A stretch of 64,000 nt of DNA from positions 8,687,625 to 8,751,624 of the forward strand of contig OX392542.1 in the NCBI GenBank assembly GCA_947623455.1, read 5' to 3'. Position numbers and translations under genes: made by a program. Source of the DNA: Mimachlamys varia (Eukaryota; Mollusca; Bivalvia; Pectinida; Pectinidae). Positions 44,695-56,654 of the stretch are shown here, piece after piece (position 1 is the first letter of the stretch; each line of letters begins with the position of its first letter). Below the pieces are notes generated by a model. That model made no database searches. It saw only the letters and a program-made list of their open reading frames with translations, and was not told the DNA's origin.

Positions 44695-45690
44695 TTGAAC
44701 ACCTAGACCAGTATTTATAAAGATGTTTTTGAATATGTATAAGGAAAAATTGTCAATCTTAAATAAACTATGTCACAGTGACCACATCATACACTATACA
44801 ACGTGACAGACACCCGTCGTAAACAGACACAGTGCGTGGGCTGGTTATTATGGCTGTGCTGTTCCGTCTTGACTAACTCCAAGGCGACAACAGGAAGAAA
44901 CTCTCTGTATAAGTCTATTTGTGGCACCATTATAGCTTCCTATTAGGCATCCTATGGTTTCCATAGTAAGACTCCTCGCTCGGTGAGATTTTTATCTGCC
45001 GCATTTCCGCATTCTCAGATCATGGCATTTCTATGGTAAATATACAAATATGAAAACTTCATAACGATCTCACGTGTTTATGATAACTTAAATGAAATAC
45101 CGCTTGAGCTAACTTAAACGAAATGACGATTTTTAATAGAAGACACTGGATATAAAATCTAAAGCTAACTATTTCCTTACATTTTTTTTATTATTTTAGT
45201 TCGACTTGTACTACAATTATCCCTGTGCAATATGATGAAAATATCGAAAATAACACAAACAACAAAATTATTGATGATAATTAAGCCCATTAAATTCGTT
45301 TCTATTTTGGTATTTTCATGATTTAAATAATCTTGAAATAGTCAACATTTAATATGAGAATTTACTAACTCTCCGAGAATTCTGTTTTGATGAATTATAA
45401 TACAGAATAGATAAAAAAAGAAATTGGAAGTCGGCGAGATTTTACCTTGCTTTTCCACTACTGTGTTTTACGCATCACAGACAGGTAGAGTTTTTATAAA
45501 GAATACTCATGCATTGACATTATTCCGAAAAGATAGATAAATTGATTGTCATTTCTTATTTTTAAACTGTGTCAAATGTATCTGTCACTTCACCCTAGCA
45601 TTTTTTTCAGATATTTCTGTGAACGTATCCCAAAAGCATAACATCCCTAAACACCATTAATGACTACTTTACAGGGAAAAAACAGAGATT
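44695..45690. other. Unassigned DNA
   Basis: Nothing recognised. Confidence 0.4.
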
Positions 45691-45697
45691 TGTTGGT

Positions 45698-45816
45698 GTC
45701 CTAAGAGGACGAAATATCAATATTTGCAGTTTAATTCATTTTCTCGGCATACTGTGCATATATCTATTACTAAATTCAAAAGGTGCATTCATTATATGTG
45801 TGTGTTACGTCATCCT
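45698..45816 (+). mobile_element. Hammerhead-ribozyme element, copy 6 (truncated in the core)
   Basis: It begins inside the ribozyme: stem II (GTCCTAAGAGGAC, 45698-45710), GAAA (45711-45714), then CAGTTTAATTCATTTTCTCG, GCATACTGTGCATATATCTA and AAAAGGTGCATTCATT. The CTGAAGA box and the 5' half of helix I are missing. Confidence 0.8.
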
Positions 45817-45949
45817 AAAATCATAACTAAATGTTAGTAGCCATTATTTAAAACAGCTGACAATCACATTGCCCGTAATCAGGCACTCAATTATCAAAAA
45901 TCAGGTTAACTTTAGAATACCTTAGTGATTAGTTGTTAATAATTATGTT

Positions 45950-46122
45950 GGTTTCATCGATGAAGCGAAAGGCGCTAAGGCGCTTACTCTCCTGGGACGC
46001 CTTGTCTGTTATCTTGACTTTTTTATAGGTCTCTGTGTAATCACATATTTCCGTTGATACAATGCCTTTCAAGGTTGAACGAGTTTTGATTATTGTTTTG
46101 TTTATGCTTCGGTATTCTCTGA
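45950..46122 (+). mobile_element. Degraded PLE 3'-UTR fragment
   Basis: TTTCATCGATGAAGCGAAAG, then GCGCTTACTCTCCTGGGACG and TTGTTTATGCTTCGGTATTC. A 9-bp duplication (GGCGCTAAGGCGCTTA) is private to this copy. Confidence 0.75.
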
Positions 46123-46124
46123 TA

Positions 46125-46677
46125 TTTTTTACTGTCACTAGTAACAAAATCCTAAACAAGTCGTCATAGACATGTACCTCTCCGATGTTCCGTCCAAAAC
46201 TTACAATAAATGCATTTACCACATCAGTCTCAAATATTTTTTCATATCCGTCGCCAAATCTGCTTTACCTTATATTTACTAACAACGTAACCAAACACCT
46301 GCACCAGACATTCTGATTGTGCATTTTGAAATTATGATAATATCATAGACATTTTTATTCCACACAATATGAGCTGAGGTAGGTTGGTTGATTCATTGAT
46401 ATGTACAGGTTGCAATGCTCGTTGTAAACGAAAAATGGAGCAACATCATTCAAACTAGGGAATGCGACTGGTTGTTCCCTACCTTAGTATAAAAACTATC
46501 GAACTGGTCTGCTATACTTATTACATCGTTTGGTATCTTCATGTTGACGGTTTTCTGTAATCGCTTTACCTCAAGGGATACACTTCGCTTTCGGTCTTGG
46601 TAATGAGCGTTTGCCCAAGCAAGTTTATTTTAAGGGTAAATAAATGAATGATGTAAACACGACCACAAACCGAGGAA
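46125..46677. other. Unassigned DNA
   Basis: Nothing recognised. Confidence 0.4.
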
Positions 46678-47200
46678 TTTTCATCAGCCAAAAATATCAT
46701 GTCGTCTTGTTTCATTTCTAACTCCCTTTTTGACAAATGTGTGTTCCAGTTCCAGTACCAATCATATTTTGTTACATCTAACTTAGGGTGTAGTTATTCC
46801 AGAGTTCTTCCATGTGAGCTGGGGCTGTCATGGCGGCCTTTCTCAAGTCACCGTCATCGTTACGTTACAGTACGCGTATTCACGTTACGCCAAATTTGAA
46901 ACACAGATTGTGATTGCTTGATGGAGATATCAATGAGCCATTCATAAAAAAGCAATGTTATTAATGTGAAAAAGAGATATGATAATCTTGAGAAGGATTG
47001 TTTAATTTTGTAATGTAATTAAAGTATACGGATTGCGTTTGATAATAGATAATACATTTGTTTATCGATGTATAGACCGAAAGCCAAAGTGCACCCTTTT
47101 CATAAACCGCTTCGCATTTTATTAAGCTTGCACTTCGGATTTCGGTCTATACATGTACGAATACATCGATAAATCAATTTAATATCAAGTGCAATCCTGA
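46678..47200 (+). repeat. Dispersed repeat, copy 2, containing a foldback
   Basis: Partner of 8480-8885. Shared strings include GACAAATGTGT, CAATCATATTTTGTTACA, CACCGTCATCGTTACGT and CAGATTGTGATTGCTTGATG. Unlike the first copy it contains an extra foldback at 47069-47153: 25-bp arms (TGTATAGACCGAAAGCCAAA and mirror) with two mismatches and a 35-bp spacer. The sequence resumes similarity afterwards (CAATTTAATATCAAGTGC with CAATTTATCATCAGGTGC). Confidence 0.75.
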
Positions 47201-47204
47201 TATG

Positions 47205-49680
47205 AACTTAATAAACGAGTTGGATAAACTTAGTATTCCATACGCGTTAAAGTTAGATTATATGTATTACATATCTTGCGAAAACGTACTTACATTTGCA
47301 TTTTCATTGAATCTCCTATATAACGGAAGACTCCTTTTTACTACTGAGACGACAGTGTGACATTTAAATAATGTGATGTAATTTATATTATGATGTCATA
47401 ATACTGCTCCAACATTAACAAAACGCATTTGCATAGTTATTGTCCGTGAGTTATATTGTTTATATTCTTCACGAATATTGAACGTCACTGACCTGTGTTA
47501 TGTATAATATATGTGTTTATTATACAATGTACAGATACAAAGTGATTACGTGAATATGCAACTTAACCATGCATATATACAATAATCATATATACTGTAT
47601 TGTACATTTATTCCATAATGCGTTTGATTTTCCTTAATTATACGCATAAGCTATATTTGAACCATTTACTAGTGAAATGAACTAATGCACGCCTAAAATG
47701 ACTGTTGCACGGTCACGTGCGAACTATTGAAAACCACGTGACGTTTCCTACCCTTTCAAGCGTCAAAGTCAGTCAGATGTCAAGGCTGTCAGACAACAGG
47801 CATGACAACTTCTACAGGAAAGTAGAGATTTGGAGTCGCCAATGAATACGGATTGATATTTTTGTAGTTATTACGAAGATAATCGAAAATTTGCCTTTTT
47901 ATTTTTGTACATACAGGAAAACATGCGATCCATTATAAAATTGATCTATTATTATTCAAAAACATGTTAATAAAATAAACAATTTCGGTGATTGAAAGTG
48001 TGTTAAAGTATCTTCGGCCTCGTGCAATAGAACAACGATCGATTACCAGTACCTCGTGTCAAATATTCTGGACTATTGCACAGACACCCATGATATCTTT
48101 GTATAATATAAACGAGCATATGTGTATTTACTCCATAAACATATAATGGAATTATAAGTACATATATTATACATATAAACATGCACATTTCTTGCTTAGT
48201 GATGGTGTGGATATTTGTAATTATAGCTAAGCGCATTCAAATCTTCATGAACCCATTGAAATGACTGAGGATGTTAATATGTTCAATGTATTGGCAACCT
48301 ACCTCGATAAAAATGAGATTTATATTTGATAATTGTCTTATTGAAGCTTAATTTCATTCTCAGGTGGCTATTAAATAGAGAAAAAAATCTCTTTTGATGC
48401 TTTCGCTAGATTTATTGATAATAGAGGAGAACACGTATTTACACAAACCAATAAATTCTATATATAGACATAACTGAAGTCATCTATTAATTAAGGAATC
48501 CTTTGGGCCGTGAAACACAGACGTTAATTAGTGTTGTGATTGCCTTCACAATTGCTCTCTCTCTGAACTAATAACACAGCTCAATAAATATTAGTTCTTT
48601 CGAAATCTCTGCGTTTGTTGTCATCACAAATCGATGTTATGAGGTTTTGAGAGAATAATATTAATGTACATAGGGTGTTTCATTGACAAACAGCATAACG
48701 TGTCAAACTTGTTGTAATTTTTTGAAAAAATATAAAATCAAGTTTAGCCGAAAAGGGATTTTTTAAATATCAGACTGAAGATAATTTGAGACAAAATAAA
48801 CGACATATTCGGAAAGGATGTGTAATGTAATATATGTTTGTGTGAATATATAATATATCTTTGAACTTTAAATTAATATTTAATAACCTCTAGACTAGTA
48901 ATGTTTGTACGCAGAAGATTTAATATTGGGATATCTTGTTTATCTAGGTAATCACTATAAAGTAAATTTCTCTGCGGCATTTTCGAATTACTTCCTGTTC
49001 TGTCAGCGAATCATTAGGATGATGAAGATTACACGGTGCATCTACACGTACATCCTACGACCAGGTCTCACATGGCTTTACATGTGATAACGAATAACAG
49101 ATATGTTCAAAACGCGTGACTGGCGTCAAAGTTTTCAGATGTCAACCACGAGGATGTCATGTACAAGGACGTTGTATTCCCTACTAGTGATTTCTCATTA
49201 GACATGACCAGTGTTTAAATGTCTTGTCACCCATCACACGTAAACTGTATGTCTAAAGCGGGGGACTGTTAAGCTCGTGTCCAAAAAGAAAACAAATGAA
49301 AAAATGCTTTAAGTGATATATGTTGTTTCAGATATCGGCTTTGGCATTACTAGCCAATGAGAAAATAAAATGTCAGGTCCTGGTGACCTGCTGAGGTCGT
49401 TCTTTGTCTGTCATCGTGTGTCGTCCGTCACGCGTTAGCGTTGTTGTGAACACGATAACTTGAGTGGGTATGTACCGATGTGTAAGAAACTTAATATGCA
49501 ACCATATACAAATAAGATATGTGATGATTTGCAAAGTTGGACCGACTTAAACTAAAATAATAGAGTTTTGTTCCTTTGTATCTAATTATCATCCGACCTG
49601 GTGAACAGAACTTAGATAGATATGCATGTATGTTTAGGGCTTCCTCTTAATATTGGGATTATCTTGATAGGTGCCGCCAG
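47205..49680. other. Unassigned A+T-rich DNA
   Basis: About 2.5 kb in which I recognise no gene, RNA or family repeat. It is the longest featureless stretch in the right half. Confidence 0.4.
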
Positions 49681-49686
49681 CTGAAG

Positions 49687-50018
49687 TATTCAAGAGATGC
49701 ACTTTGATGAAGACTATGAGAAAGTAGCATGGTCGCCATATTTGTCTCATTGGGATGTTCCAAACTTTATACATATAATGAAGGTGGACATTTTGAATAT
49801 GGTCACTAGAGTGCCTGATTGTTGTGGTTGAAAAGTATGTCTTAGTACACACTTTGAGGCCATGAATTTGTCTTAGATGACCGCATGACAAGTATTGTCG
49901 ATGAAGCAGGAGATGCTTACTGTTCCAGAACACCTGTTTTAATTATCTTGGACTTTTTTTATGTTTTTGTGTAAAATATTCCTTTTGCCACTGGTTTGTT
50001 GTCGCTTTGGTATTCCGT
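49687..50018 (+). mobile_element. PLE 3'-end fragment, diverged
   Basis: AGAGATGCACTTTGATGAAG, then GTAGCATGGTCGCCATATTT and GTCTCATTGGGATGT, later ATTGTCGATGAAGCAGGAGA, and an end near TTGTCGCTTTGGTATTCCGT. Substitutions are frequent and a 40-bp UTR stretch is missing before the terminus. Confidence 0.75.
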
Positions 50019-50019
50019 G

Positions 50020-51415
50020 TATAGTCTTAATCTCTGGGGAGATTTATGATATATACTAAAAGGTTGGTAACAATGAATTTCAAATATAAAGACATCGGTT
50101 ATTGTTTTTATTAATTAGTCTTCATATCAAATTATGTGTAAAGGATCTAGCACAGATGTTATGTAATATTGAATTTATCAAACTCATTTTTTAATTTCAT
50201 ATGAGACTTGAAAGGCTCGTTTTAAACATTTGTAAAACGCGTTTTAAATATTATATCACAAGTATTAGATTATTTAAGTGTATGCAATTTTCAAATATTA
50301 CCCTCTTTTACTGGAAACAACAGTTTGACGTCATCATGTACAATAACACGATCACATTTATATATGGCGGCAATATATAGTGTTCCTGCAATAAAAAGAC
50401 TCATTTGCATTGTTACATGTATTGTACTTGTGTTAGTTCTTTTATATTGCATTGCACGGCAAATGACCTGTGCTATATATTAGATATATTCATGATATAG
50501 CGCAGATCAGTTCTCGTTCAATAACAACACTGGTTAATTTAATCCACTTAAAATAAACATGCAAATGAGTAGCATTGCCCCTGGTGTACTATAGTGACAC
50601 CTTAAAGGGTCACATTAATGTACATGACGTCACGCTATTGTCGCAATGGTGGACAATGATACTTTTGTTTTCATATGTTTCAAGCAATATAACAAATATA
50701 ATGTAACAATCGCTTTCATGCAATATTGGATTTATTTAACTTGCGTTTTATCAAAATCTAACAGAAAATGTCGATAATGTATTGTATGCGCATGTAATTT
50801 TGTGCTACATTAATTTTGTAGCGTGATTAGCAAACAGTTTAAAAGATCAACCATCGAGGAAAATGTCAAACACATCTAGAAATGTATGTTATAATCTTCA
50901 TGTTGACCCAGATCTGTATAACAATGGCTTAATCGTCTGTTACCGTTTGTTATCCATTGTATGCTTGAATCGCGTGACGTTCCAGTCTTCATAATGTTTT
51001 ATCACTGACTTATAATGAGGGCCAACTGCGCTCACGTTGCAGACGTGACTACAAACCGTGATTTGGCTGCACAGCGTGACTGACGGGATACATCTGATGA
51101 CGTCGTAGTGAAAGTATGATGTTGATTTGATTAAGAAATGAGTAGGTCACGTAATGTACAATATCGCTAATGGCAACCAGCACGCTACCCAACATTAACG
51201 TTAAACTACAATTCTTCACATATAATTGTCAAGAAAATGATTTTTTCAGTTGAAGACGGCGATGTGTTTTTGTTTCAGTTGTTACCTGGTTATACGTACA
51301 TCTATCTGGAGATATGACTACAGTCTAGGTCACATACTTGTGTTACAGATTTTTTTCTATGACGTTTCTTGTAAAATTTGTTCGGTCCCTATGTAATAAT
51401 ACGATAAAACCTTAC
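50020..51415. other. Unassigned DNA
   Basis: No feature recognised. Confidence 0.4.
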
Positions 51416-51417
51416 TA

Positions 51418-51600
51418 CAGATTTACATGGCGGGTGTCGTCGATGAAGCAGAAGATGCCTACCTTCCGAAATACCTGGTCGTATTATCTTGTACTTTTAC
51501 AAGTGTCTACATGTGAATCTTTCCTTTGTTTTGTATTTTGCCTTTAGTTTAAACGATTTTGAGTTCGGATTATGTTTTTATTGACGCTTCGGTATTCTCA
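51418..51600 (+). mobile_element. PLE 3'-UTR fragment
   Basis: AGATTTACATGGCGGGTGTC, GTCGATGAAGCAGAAGATGC, and the end ATTGACGCTTCGGTATTCTC. Small deletions only. Confidence 0.85.
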
Positions 51601-51604
51601 ATTT

Positions 51605-52075
51605 GTTTAGATGTGCAGAATTAATTGATTATAACGATACACTTCCAAGCTTCCTACAAGCGACCATGTGATACGTGGTTAGTAACAAGAAGGGTTGTTT
51701 TACATATTGCCCCAAAAAGTTAGTGAAAGAATTGCTTTAGTTTGCTTGGAATATATATGTTTTGAAATAAAGAGCCCGGGACCGTGAAGAAATCATTCGA
51801 ATTCAAAATCAATAGCCTTGAAGGTAAGGTGTGAACAATTATCATACGTTCAATACAAAGAAAAATCGTACGATAAAGAAAGAGTAAGCGTTATTTACCC
51901 CATGGACCTGAAAATCTAGATAACCTAACGCGAAGTAATGTAACTTCCGAACAGCTATAAATGTTGTATCAGCAACGAAAAAAAACAAGATACACTTCGG
52001 TAAGTAATTACGCGCACTGACTTTCATACACAGGAACTGCGTATTTAAAATATTTGGCGGACACAATTTCCCGGT
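51605..52075. other. Unassigned DNA
   Basis: Nothing recognised. Confidence 0.4.
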
Positions 52076-52077
52076 GA

Positions 52078-52180
52078 TTCGAGAAATACAGGTTGATGAA
52101 GACTATAAGGAAATCGAAATCTTACTCTATATCCTTCTTAAATATGAATATGGACGTTTATGTATTTGCTCATTAGTATG
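52078..52180 (+). mobile_element. PLE fragment, upstream partner of a direct tandem
   Basis: CGAGAAATACAGGTTGATGA (FEKYRLMK codons), then ATATGAATATGGACGTTTAT and TTTGCTCATTAGTATG, the RT C-terminus and stop, with the GKFYGRH codons deleted. It is followed without a gap by the next copy in the same orientation. Confidence 0.7.
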
Positions 52181-52706
52181 TCTTGATAGTAACATCCCTG
52201 ATTCTCCATCCTATGGTGTTTTCATGTCGCAGGTATTCTAGGGCTTGCTCTGAATATCGAGATTTTAATGATATTATGTCACCTCTGACGAACAAAATTA
52301 CGGCACTGGTATTCGAGAGATACAGATTGATTAAGACTATGGGCAAGTTTTATGGTAGCCATCTTGATCTCATTTAGCAATATTCTGTATCTTTACGTGA
52401 TATGAAGATTGACGTTTATGAATTTGCTTATTAGTGTGCTTACTTGTTGTGATTGACATTGTTGACATAGTTCTCATTTTGAGATGTTTACTTGGGGATA
52501 AGATCGAGATTAACATGGCGGGTGTCGTCGATGAAGCAGAAGCCTCTTACTCTTCCGGAACACCTGGCCTTATTCTCTTATACATGTACCCTATGAGGGT
52601 CTCTATATAAATAAAACTTCTTGTATTTCCTTTGTTCGTATTGTGCCTCTAGTTTAATCGATTTTGAGTTCGGATTATGGTTTTGTTGACGCTTTGGTAT
52701 TCTCTG
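52181..52706 (+). mobile_element. PLE copy, RT C-terminus plus 3' UTR
   Basis: It starts within TTCTTGATAGTAACATCCCT (FLDSNIP codons). It continues through SPSYGVFMS, YSRACSEYRDF, LTNKITALVFERYRL, MGKFYGSHLDLI, the stop region and the 3' UTR (GTCGATGAAGCAGAAGCCTC) to GACGCTTTGGTATTCTC. It is nearly as well preserved as the copy at 1290. Confidence 0.87.
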
Positions 52707-52735
52707 ATTTTGCTCCTCCATTTTGTAGTTTAATT

Positions 52736-52913
52736 CATTATTTGGCTCGACTGTATCTTATTCTTGATTATAAAGGTACTATTTCCTCGTGTGTCCTTTT
52801 AACAATCCCGAAAAAGATGACGAATTCACTATAATTCACGTTGAATGTTAACAATATACAGTTGTGTAGATGTATATACTTTTATAGACAAACAGTTCCA
52901 TTCAGTTTGGTTA
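52736..52913 (+). repeat. Dispersed repeat of unknown class, copy 2
   Basis: Partner of 41787-41998. It begins about 30 bp after the terminus of the PLE copy. Confidence 0.72.
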
Positions 52914-52919
52914 CCAGTT

Positions 52920-54128
52920 TTTATGATTATTCACTGATGCTATTTTTATTATTGTATGCATTTCCTTTTTTAAATCTTTGCATTTTTAACAATGCTGTCA
53001 ACATTATTTTTCCATAGGTGTTTATTTTAATATTTGTGTCCAATGGTAGCTCTGCGTTAATTTTCCGTGTAAATTCTTATACCCTCTAAAAACTTAATTT
53101 TACTTCCCCCTTCCTATATCGTGCGTTTCTGATATATGTAGCTATATATACCACATGTTGCGTTTTATTTAGATTGATGCATGCATGCTAAACTTGATAT
53201 GTTTTTTGATTTCATACTTCCTTATTAGTTAAAGTTATGAGCGTAAGATAATCATTGCAGTTAATATCCGGTATATGATATTGTAATACCTGCATTTATA
53301 TACATTGTACGTGTCTCCTACACCTACACGTCATCCGGATTTGGCGACATTCATTACTGTCTTTTCCATCATTTTTATGCGTGGGTCTCTTTTTCCGTTT
53401 TTTATTTTTTTGTTTTTTTTTGTTTTTTTCTTTTGTATTCTAATTAAGATGTTATTCTTGAATGTTTATATATTTTAAAATGTACACTCCCACATGTACA
53501 TGTATACCATATTTGATGATAAGTATCGCCTTTTATTTTGTGTTTCCGTTATTTTTGTTTTTCGTTCAGTCCAGACTTTCATTTTTTTATTTGAAGAGGC
53601 CAAGGTCTAGTTTAATTTGTCATTTTACTCCTACACACACGCGTCATTTCGTGATACGTATTACTTTAATTGTGTTTGTCGAGTGCATAATTGTATACGT
53701 GAGTTAATAGTCATAATTACCAGGAGACCTTCTATATACGTACACACACGGTGCTAACGAGTTATCACCGACTACTACTACAGGGAATTATACCTGATTT
53801 ATCTTTGTGTACCACGCCTTGAAGTTTAATACGTTTTGTTTCTATTTTGTGTCCTATTAAGAACATAAAACGTAAATAAACCAATACATTATCCATTGTG
53901 TCTAAACAATTGCCGTGATAACGCGATATTTTCTAATTAGTTCTGTAGTGGGTTGATCTACTACTAGCTTTAAAATAATCGATAAAAACAATAACTCATA
54001 GACAATACTTGACAAGGTCGCGCCTGTTTTGTTGTGTTAGCAAAAACTAGTGACACACACATTTAGTAAATGGTGGATCACAGTAAATGAAAATCACTAG
54101 ATTTTAATATATTTTCAACCTTTCCTTT
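52920..54128. other. Unassigned DNA with a T/G-rich tract
   Basis: A T-rich simple-sequence tract with interspersed G lies at about 53390-53440. Nothing else recognised. Confidence 0.4.
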
Positions 54129-54129
54129 G

Positions 54130-54330
54130 GATGGTCGGGTAGTACAGTGGATAGCGCACTTGCCTTTTACCAAGGCGGCTGGGTTTCGATTTCCCGATCG
54201 GACGTGGAAAGGTATGGGGTCACCTGCCTGACCACGTGGTTTTATCCTGTTACCCTAGCTTCCTCCCACAATAAGACCCCTCGCGCGCTAAATTCCGGGC
54301 CAACAAAGATCGGTTTATTACATTCACAAG
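54130..54330 (+). mobile_element. tRNA-derived SINE, family 3, with shared central domain
   Basis: Box A GGTAGTACAGTGGATAGCGC and box B GGGTTTCGATTTCCC lie at tRNA spacing (54140-54205). The central block GTTTTATCCTGTTACCCTAG plus CTTCCTCCCACAATAAGACC resembles the block GTTTTTATCCGAGTACTCCG, CTTTCCTCC of the SINE at 2110, although the heads differ. This is the pattern of superfamilies that share a central domain under different tRNA heads. Confidence 0.75.
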
Positions 54331-54486
54331 GTAAACAACATCTTGTTGACATCAGCAAAAGATATGTGTATGTGCGTAGTGTACATACCGTAGCGTCCCT
54401 GTAAAGTGGACGTCCCATTTTTGAATTTTCTATTAATGCTGTTTAAACGTACAATGTAAATCATTATTGTTCAAGACGCCTGCTCA

Positions 54487-55130
54487 CTATTATTCAACAA
54501 CGGGTTACACTAAATGTTTCTTTAATACATACATAAAGAGGTTAATGTTCCCAGAGGAACCATGGAAGTAATTGCCTAGGAATTTTTCATAAGGTTTCAA
54601 AATAAATACATGTTCATATACGTAGCTACAGGCTTCATTAAAAGATTCTTTAGTAAGTAAATTATAGCATTCGTTGTTCTCAGAGGACCTATGCAAGTCG
54701 TAGCCAAAGGCTTTTTCTTTAGAACAAAAATGAAACCCGGGTCAAAAAAGGAACATGTACATGCAGCCACGGGTTACATTGAGATATACTTTAGTAAATA
54801 TGACGTAACACACACATATGCTGCACTTCTTAAATTAAGTAATAGAAACAGTTTGCCGAAAAAATGAATTAAACTGCATCATACAGCTGTTTCGTCCTCC
54901 TAGGACTCTTCGTATGCTAGGGGCCAAAGTAAATCATGACATTCGTTGTTCTCAGAGGACCTATAAAAGCAATTGCTAAGGATTTTTTTTATCAGAAGAA
55001 AATGAAATGGGTTACATTAAATGATACTTTAGTAAGTTAAGCATGACATGTGTTGTTCTCAGATGAACTATGTAAAAAATTGCGTAAAGAAATATCATTA
55101 AAGAAAAGAAAATCAGGTTTCAAAATAAGT
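54487..55130. repeat. Degenerate tandem array of about 110-160 bp units, interrupted
   Basis: The recurring order is CGGGTTACATTAAATGATAC, TTTAGTAAGTAA, CATGACATTCGTTGTTCTCA, GAGGACCTATG, GCAATTGC and AGGTTTCAAAATAAGTACAT. Units lie at about 54487, 54640, 54928 and 55030. A ribozyme element is inserted at a unit junction (54800-54927). Confidence 0.75.
54800..54927 (-). mobile_element. Hammerhead-ribozyme element, copy 7 (inserted in a tandem array)
   Basis: Inserted between TACTTTAGTAAA and AGTAAATCATGACATTCG, which are contiguous in neighbouring units (TTTAGTAAGTAAATTATAGC). The unit is ATGACGTAACACACACATAT to CTAGGGGCCA, about 128 bp, shorter than the copies at 42855 and 62527. The ribozyme (54917 to 54876, minus) has stem II, GAAA, CAGCTGTA and TGATGC intact. 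The 5' side reads GCATACGAAGA in place of GCATCACTGAAGA, a 2-nt loss that destroys the CTGA box. Confidence 0.88.
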
Positions 55131-55134
55131 GCAT

Positions 55135-55965
55135 GCCCATGTTACAGAGGAAGAACGCATTTTGTGACAAATATGGTATGTTTGTGATTAAATTGTCGTT
55201 GGCTATAACAAGCTAGTCAAAATGATATGAATATGTTTGTCGAGAAAGAAACTTTAGGGTGGGTTAAATGCATTGTGTTTCTCTGTGACGTGTAAATTAA
55301 ATGGCGTGGTTGTATTTTTTACTGCATAACATGTATACAATTTAAGGAGAGGTTTTGGCTACCAGTGGCATTGTTTTGAAACGAAAATTGTGACATCTCA
55401 TTGAAATTCATTTTACTTTTAATTTTAGGAATTCGAGAGAATGCTTAACTTTGCCAAAATTGGATTGTCCTGGATATGAAGTAGAATTTTATATAGACAA
55501 GTTAAAGTATGGGATTGTACACAATGACGGTTGGTGGGCTGCTTGTACAAGTAAACACTCGTATATTTTTGTGTTTAATCGGGATTTAGAATTTGTACTT
55601 GGAATTTTATAAATTGAGTTTCAGGGTCTTGGTTTGGATTGTTACTAACATTAAATTATAGTGACTAGGGTGCCAATGTATAATGCCAAGGAATTATTCA
55701 TGTTCAAAAGATACCAGCACTGCGGTATTTTATATCAATGTAAGTAGGTAAATATTGTAAAGTGAACCTTATAAATAAGAGAAATGCGATGAATGATATA
55801 ATCACTTTCTAACAAGTCTTGTTATGTTGTACTAAAGGTGTAAGGTCGGCGAACATATGACAGACGTGTTGCAGGTTCAAATCACTTCACGACAATGCGT
55901 TTAATCTTTGGACAAGATAATTAACTTTGCTTGTCCGAATCTACGCAGCTGTAAAAAATAACAGA
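55135..55965. other. Unassigned DNA
   Basis: Nothing recognised. A lone box-B-like string (GCAGGTTCAAATCAC, about 55870) has no convincing box A. Confidence 0.4.
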
Positions 55966-55968
55966 TAA

Positions 55969-56205
55969 TAACGAGTCGTCAAAAATCAATAATTAAAACT
56001 CAAAACTGATTGAACTAGAGGCAAGATATTTACAAATGAACAAAGAGACCACTGGAAAAGTACAAAAGCATAACGCTATGTTCTTCATCAAGGACATCTG
56101 CCATATATATCTAAGTCACAACCAAGTAAATGTCACGTTCTTAAAGGGAAGGCAATGGACATTTTACTCAGCTACAAGAAGGTAAACTAATGAGCGTATG
56201 TGGGG
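55969..56205 (-). mobile_element. PLE 3'-end fragment, tandem member 1
   Basis: On plus: GAGTCGTCAAAAATCAATAA, then AAACTGATTGAACTAGAGGC and CATCAAGGACATCTGCCATA. It is more diverged than the next member. It ends at AACTAATGAGCGTATG, the RT stop region, where the next copy's terminus begins. Confidence 0.72.
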
Positions 56206-56208
56206 AAA

Positions 56209-56592
56209 TAGAGAAAACCGAATCGTTAACAAAACCATAGTCCAAACTCAAAATTGATTAAGCTAGGGGCACAAATGAACAAAAGAACGATTTAAATTGA
56301 GACCCTTTGTAAAACTACAAGAAAATAAGACCAGGTGTTCCGGAAGAGTAAGCGTATTCTGCTTCATCGACAACCCTGTCATTCAAATCTTCTCCCCATC
56401 CAAGTAAATGTCAACTCCTCAAAATGAGAACCGAGTCAGCATTGTCAATTATAACAAGTAAACATACTAATGAGCATACTCCAAATCGTCCATCTTCCAT
56501 CAATTAAAGATACAGAATATTTCTTAATATGACAAAGATGGCGACCATAAGACTTGCCGATAGTTCTAATCAGCCTGTATCTTTCGAATTCT
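56209..56592 (-). mobile_element. PLE 3'-end fragment, tandem member 2
   Basis: AGAGAAAACCGAATCGTTAA, the full 3' UTR (AGTAAGCGTATTCTGCTTCA), the stop region, and GATGGCGACCATAAGACTTG to CTTTCGAATTC. It lies in the same orientation as its neighbours. Confidence 0.85.
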
Positions 56593-56654
56593 TGTGTTGT
56601 TTGTTTGTCAGTAGTTCATAGTCAAAAAAAAATCAGATCATATAAGGCTGCATA

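Noticed and set aside
45929..46222. 97-codon minus-strand frame
   Set aside because: Antisense of a PLE 3'-UTR fragment.
55860..55885. Box-B-like GCAGGTTCAAATCAC suggesting a tRNA gene or SINE
   Set aside because: No box A at the right distance and no cloverleaf.
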